Shown here one piece after another: positions 5,925-6,354 of a stretch of DNA of 6,354 bases. A program made the translations under genes and the position numbers. The DNA comes from an uncultured Bacilli bacterium (GTDB lineage Bacteria; Bacillota_I; Bacilli_A; RF39; UBA660), in assembly GCA_947628635.1 (NCBI GenBank), contig CANRAX010000068.1, forward strand, positions 1 to 6,354, given 5' to 3'. Position 1 is the stretch's first letter. Each line of letters opens with the position of its first letter. The notes below the pieces were generated by a model. That model was not told the origin of the DNA, did not search any database, and saw only the letters and a list, made by a program, of their open reading frames with translations.

Positions 5925-6061
5925 ATTAATTGTTTAAATTTTTAAATAAAATAACCTAAGGTTTTTATAAAAAACTTCTAATCAAATAGGTAATTATTAA
6001 CATTTACTATATTTTTTTACACATATTCACAAACTATAAAATATATTATTACAAGCTACTT

Positions 6062-6092
6062 AAAAAATAAAAAATCTAGTAAAATACTAGAT
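6062..6092 (-). terminator. Rho-independent terminator of the tRNA-Trp transcript
   Basis: ATCTAGTA (6092-6085), a 3-base loop and TACTAGAT (6081-6074) form a perfect 8-bp stem, followed leftward by TTTTTATTTTTT (6073-6062). It ends the tRNA transcript about 40 bases after the CCA and isolates mtnN from it. Confidence 0.85.
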
Positions 6093-6131
6093 AATATATG
6101 TTAAATCGCACAAATAATGCGAATAGTTGCT

Positions 6132-6205
6132 TGGCAGAGGATAAGTGAGTCGAACACTTAACAATGGTTTTGGAGACCATGATTTTACCATTAAACTAAT
6201 CCTCT
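6132..6205 (-). tRNA. trnW: tRNA-Trp (anticodon CCA)
   Basis: The minus-strand sequence folds as a cloverleaf of 74 bases including an encoded CCA. Acceptor stem AGAGGAT/ATCCTCT is perfect with discriminator G73. The D arm is short and AT-rich (GTTT/AAAT, with GG in the loop). Anticodon stem ATGGT/ACCAT encloses the loop CTCCAAA, giving anticodon CCA after U33. The variable loop is 4 bases. The T arm is AAGTG-TTCGACT-CACTT. The anticodon reads only UGG. It appears to be a single-gene transcript with an extended -10 promoter upstream and a terminator downstream. Confidence 0.96.
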
Positions 6206-6237
6206 AAATAAATCATAATTCTTCTTCACAACTAAAG

Positions 6238-6246
6238 ATTATAGCA
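6238..6246 (-). promoter_or_regulatory. Extended -10 promoter for tRNA-Trp
   Basis: The minus strand reads TGCTATAAT, a perfect -10 with the extended TGn, and the predicted start near 6231 is about 26 bases before the tRNA 5' end. No consensus -35 is seen at 16-18 bases. It is identical to the element at 4417-4425. Confidence 0.55.
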
Positions 6247-6354
6247 TAACTATTTTGAAAATACCAGCATTTTTATTTTTGAGTTTCGGTTTTTTACAAA
6301 AAAATTTGAACAAATTTAATTTTGAATTAAATCGTAGAGATATTTTTAATAATT

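Noticed and set aside
5953..5963. AACC-TAA-GGTT hairpin followed by a T-rich stretch
   Set aside because: A 4-bp stem is too weak and no transcript is known to end there; the tRNA terminator lies upstream already.
5925..6061. Riboswitch (for example SAM or purine type) upstream of mtnN-apt
   Set aside because: No conserved stems or GC-rich junctions are visible, and the likely transcription start near 5887 leaves a leader too short for an aptamer.
61..6205. Reassigned UGA (Trp) genetic code, suggested because none of the seven stops is TGA (four TAA, three TAG)
   Set aside because: Trp is encoded by TGG in these genes, I noticed no gene that needs an internal TGA read as Trp, and the tRNA-Trp has anticodon CCA. 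Absence of TGA in seven stops is easily explained by AT bias.
6302..6330. Two overlapping palindromes (AAATTTG-AA-CAAATTT and TTAATT-TTG-AATTAA) as an operator
   Set aside because: Short AT-only palindromes are expected by chance at this composition, and the gene they might control is outside the window.
6241..6352. Leftward open frame running in from the right edge and stopping near the tRNA promoter
   Set aside because: About 37 codons with Lys/Phe/Asn-rich composition typical of non-coding AT-rich DNA, and its stop overlaps the -10 of tRNA-Trp; too weak to call a partial gene.

Overview
This 6.35 kb window is strongly AT-rich. It has AGGAGG-type Shine-Dalgarno sites, standard-code genes (UGG for Trp, a CCA-anticodon tRNA-Trp), a LysM cell-wall amidase and several exported surface proteins. 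Together these suggest a low-GC Gram-positive bacterium (Bacillota). The gene content and composition would suit an uncultured, probably gut-associated Bacilli/RF39-like lineage, but that placement is inference. No insertion sequence, CRISPR array or phage module is visible.

Layout. One gene reads rightward: a broken or truncated N-acetylmuramoyl-L-alanine amidase with four LysM repeats (61-1041). An out-of-frame remnant at the left edge (3-47) probably belongs to its lost N-terminal half. It ends in a back-to-back pair of terminators (1045-1124) that also serves the converging leftward gene. Everything else reads leftward. In right-to-left (transcription) order these are tRNA-Trp (6132-6205) with its own terminator (6062-6092); mtnN (5167-5871) followed 44 nt later by apt (4589-5122); a secreted protein with an RsgI-like domain, an InlB-type repeat and a Ser/Pro/Glu tail (3435-4394) with a clear terminator; an orphan PflX-like radical SAM protein (2365-3267); an unrecognised 144-residue protein (1848-2282); and a membrane-anchored thioredoxin-like protein (1132-1725).

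Function. mtnN and apt form a short adenine-recovery unit. MtnN releases adenine from methylthioadenosine or S-adenosylhomocysteine, and Apt returns it to AMP using PRPP. Three of the other genes act outside the membrane: the LysM amidase, the tethered thioredoxin and the InlB-repeat protein. Most leftward genes look like separate transcripts with very short leaders. Two promoters, for the InlB-repeat gene and for tRNA-Trp, share the extended -10 TGCTATAAT without a good -35.

Two start codons were moved inward from the longest frames because the Shine-Dalgarno sequence dictates it (144-residue protein: ATG at 2282; mtnN: ATG at 5871). Intergenic stretches are all shorter than 300 bases. In 5925-6061 and 6247-6354 I see only AT-rich sequence with short palindromes. 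The most unusual items are the decapitated amidase and the secreted RsgI-like/InlB hybrid. I found no convincing new multi-gene system.
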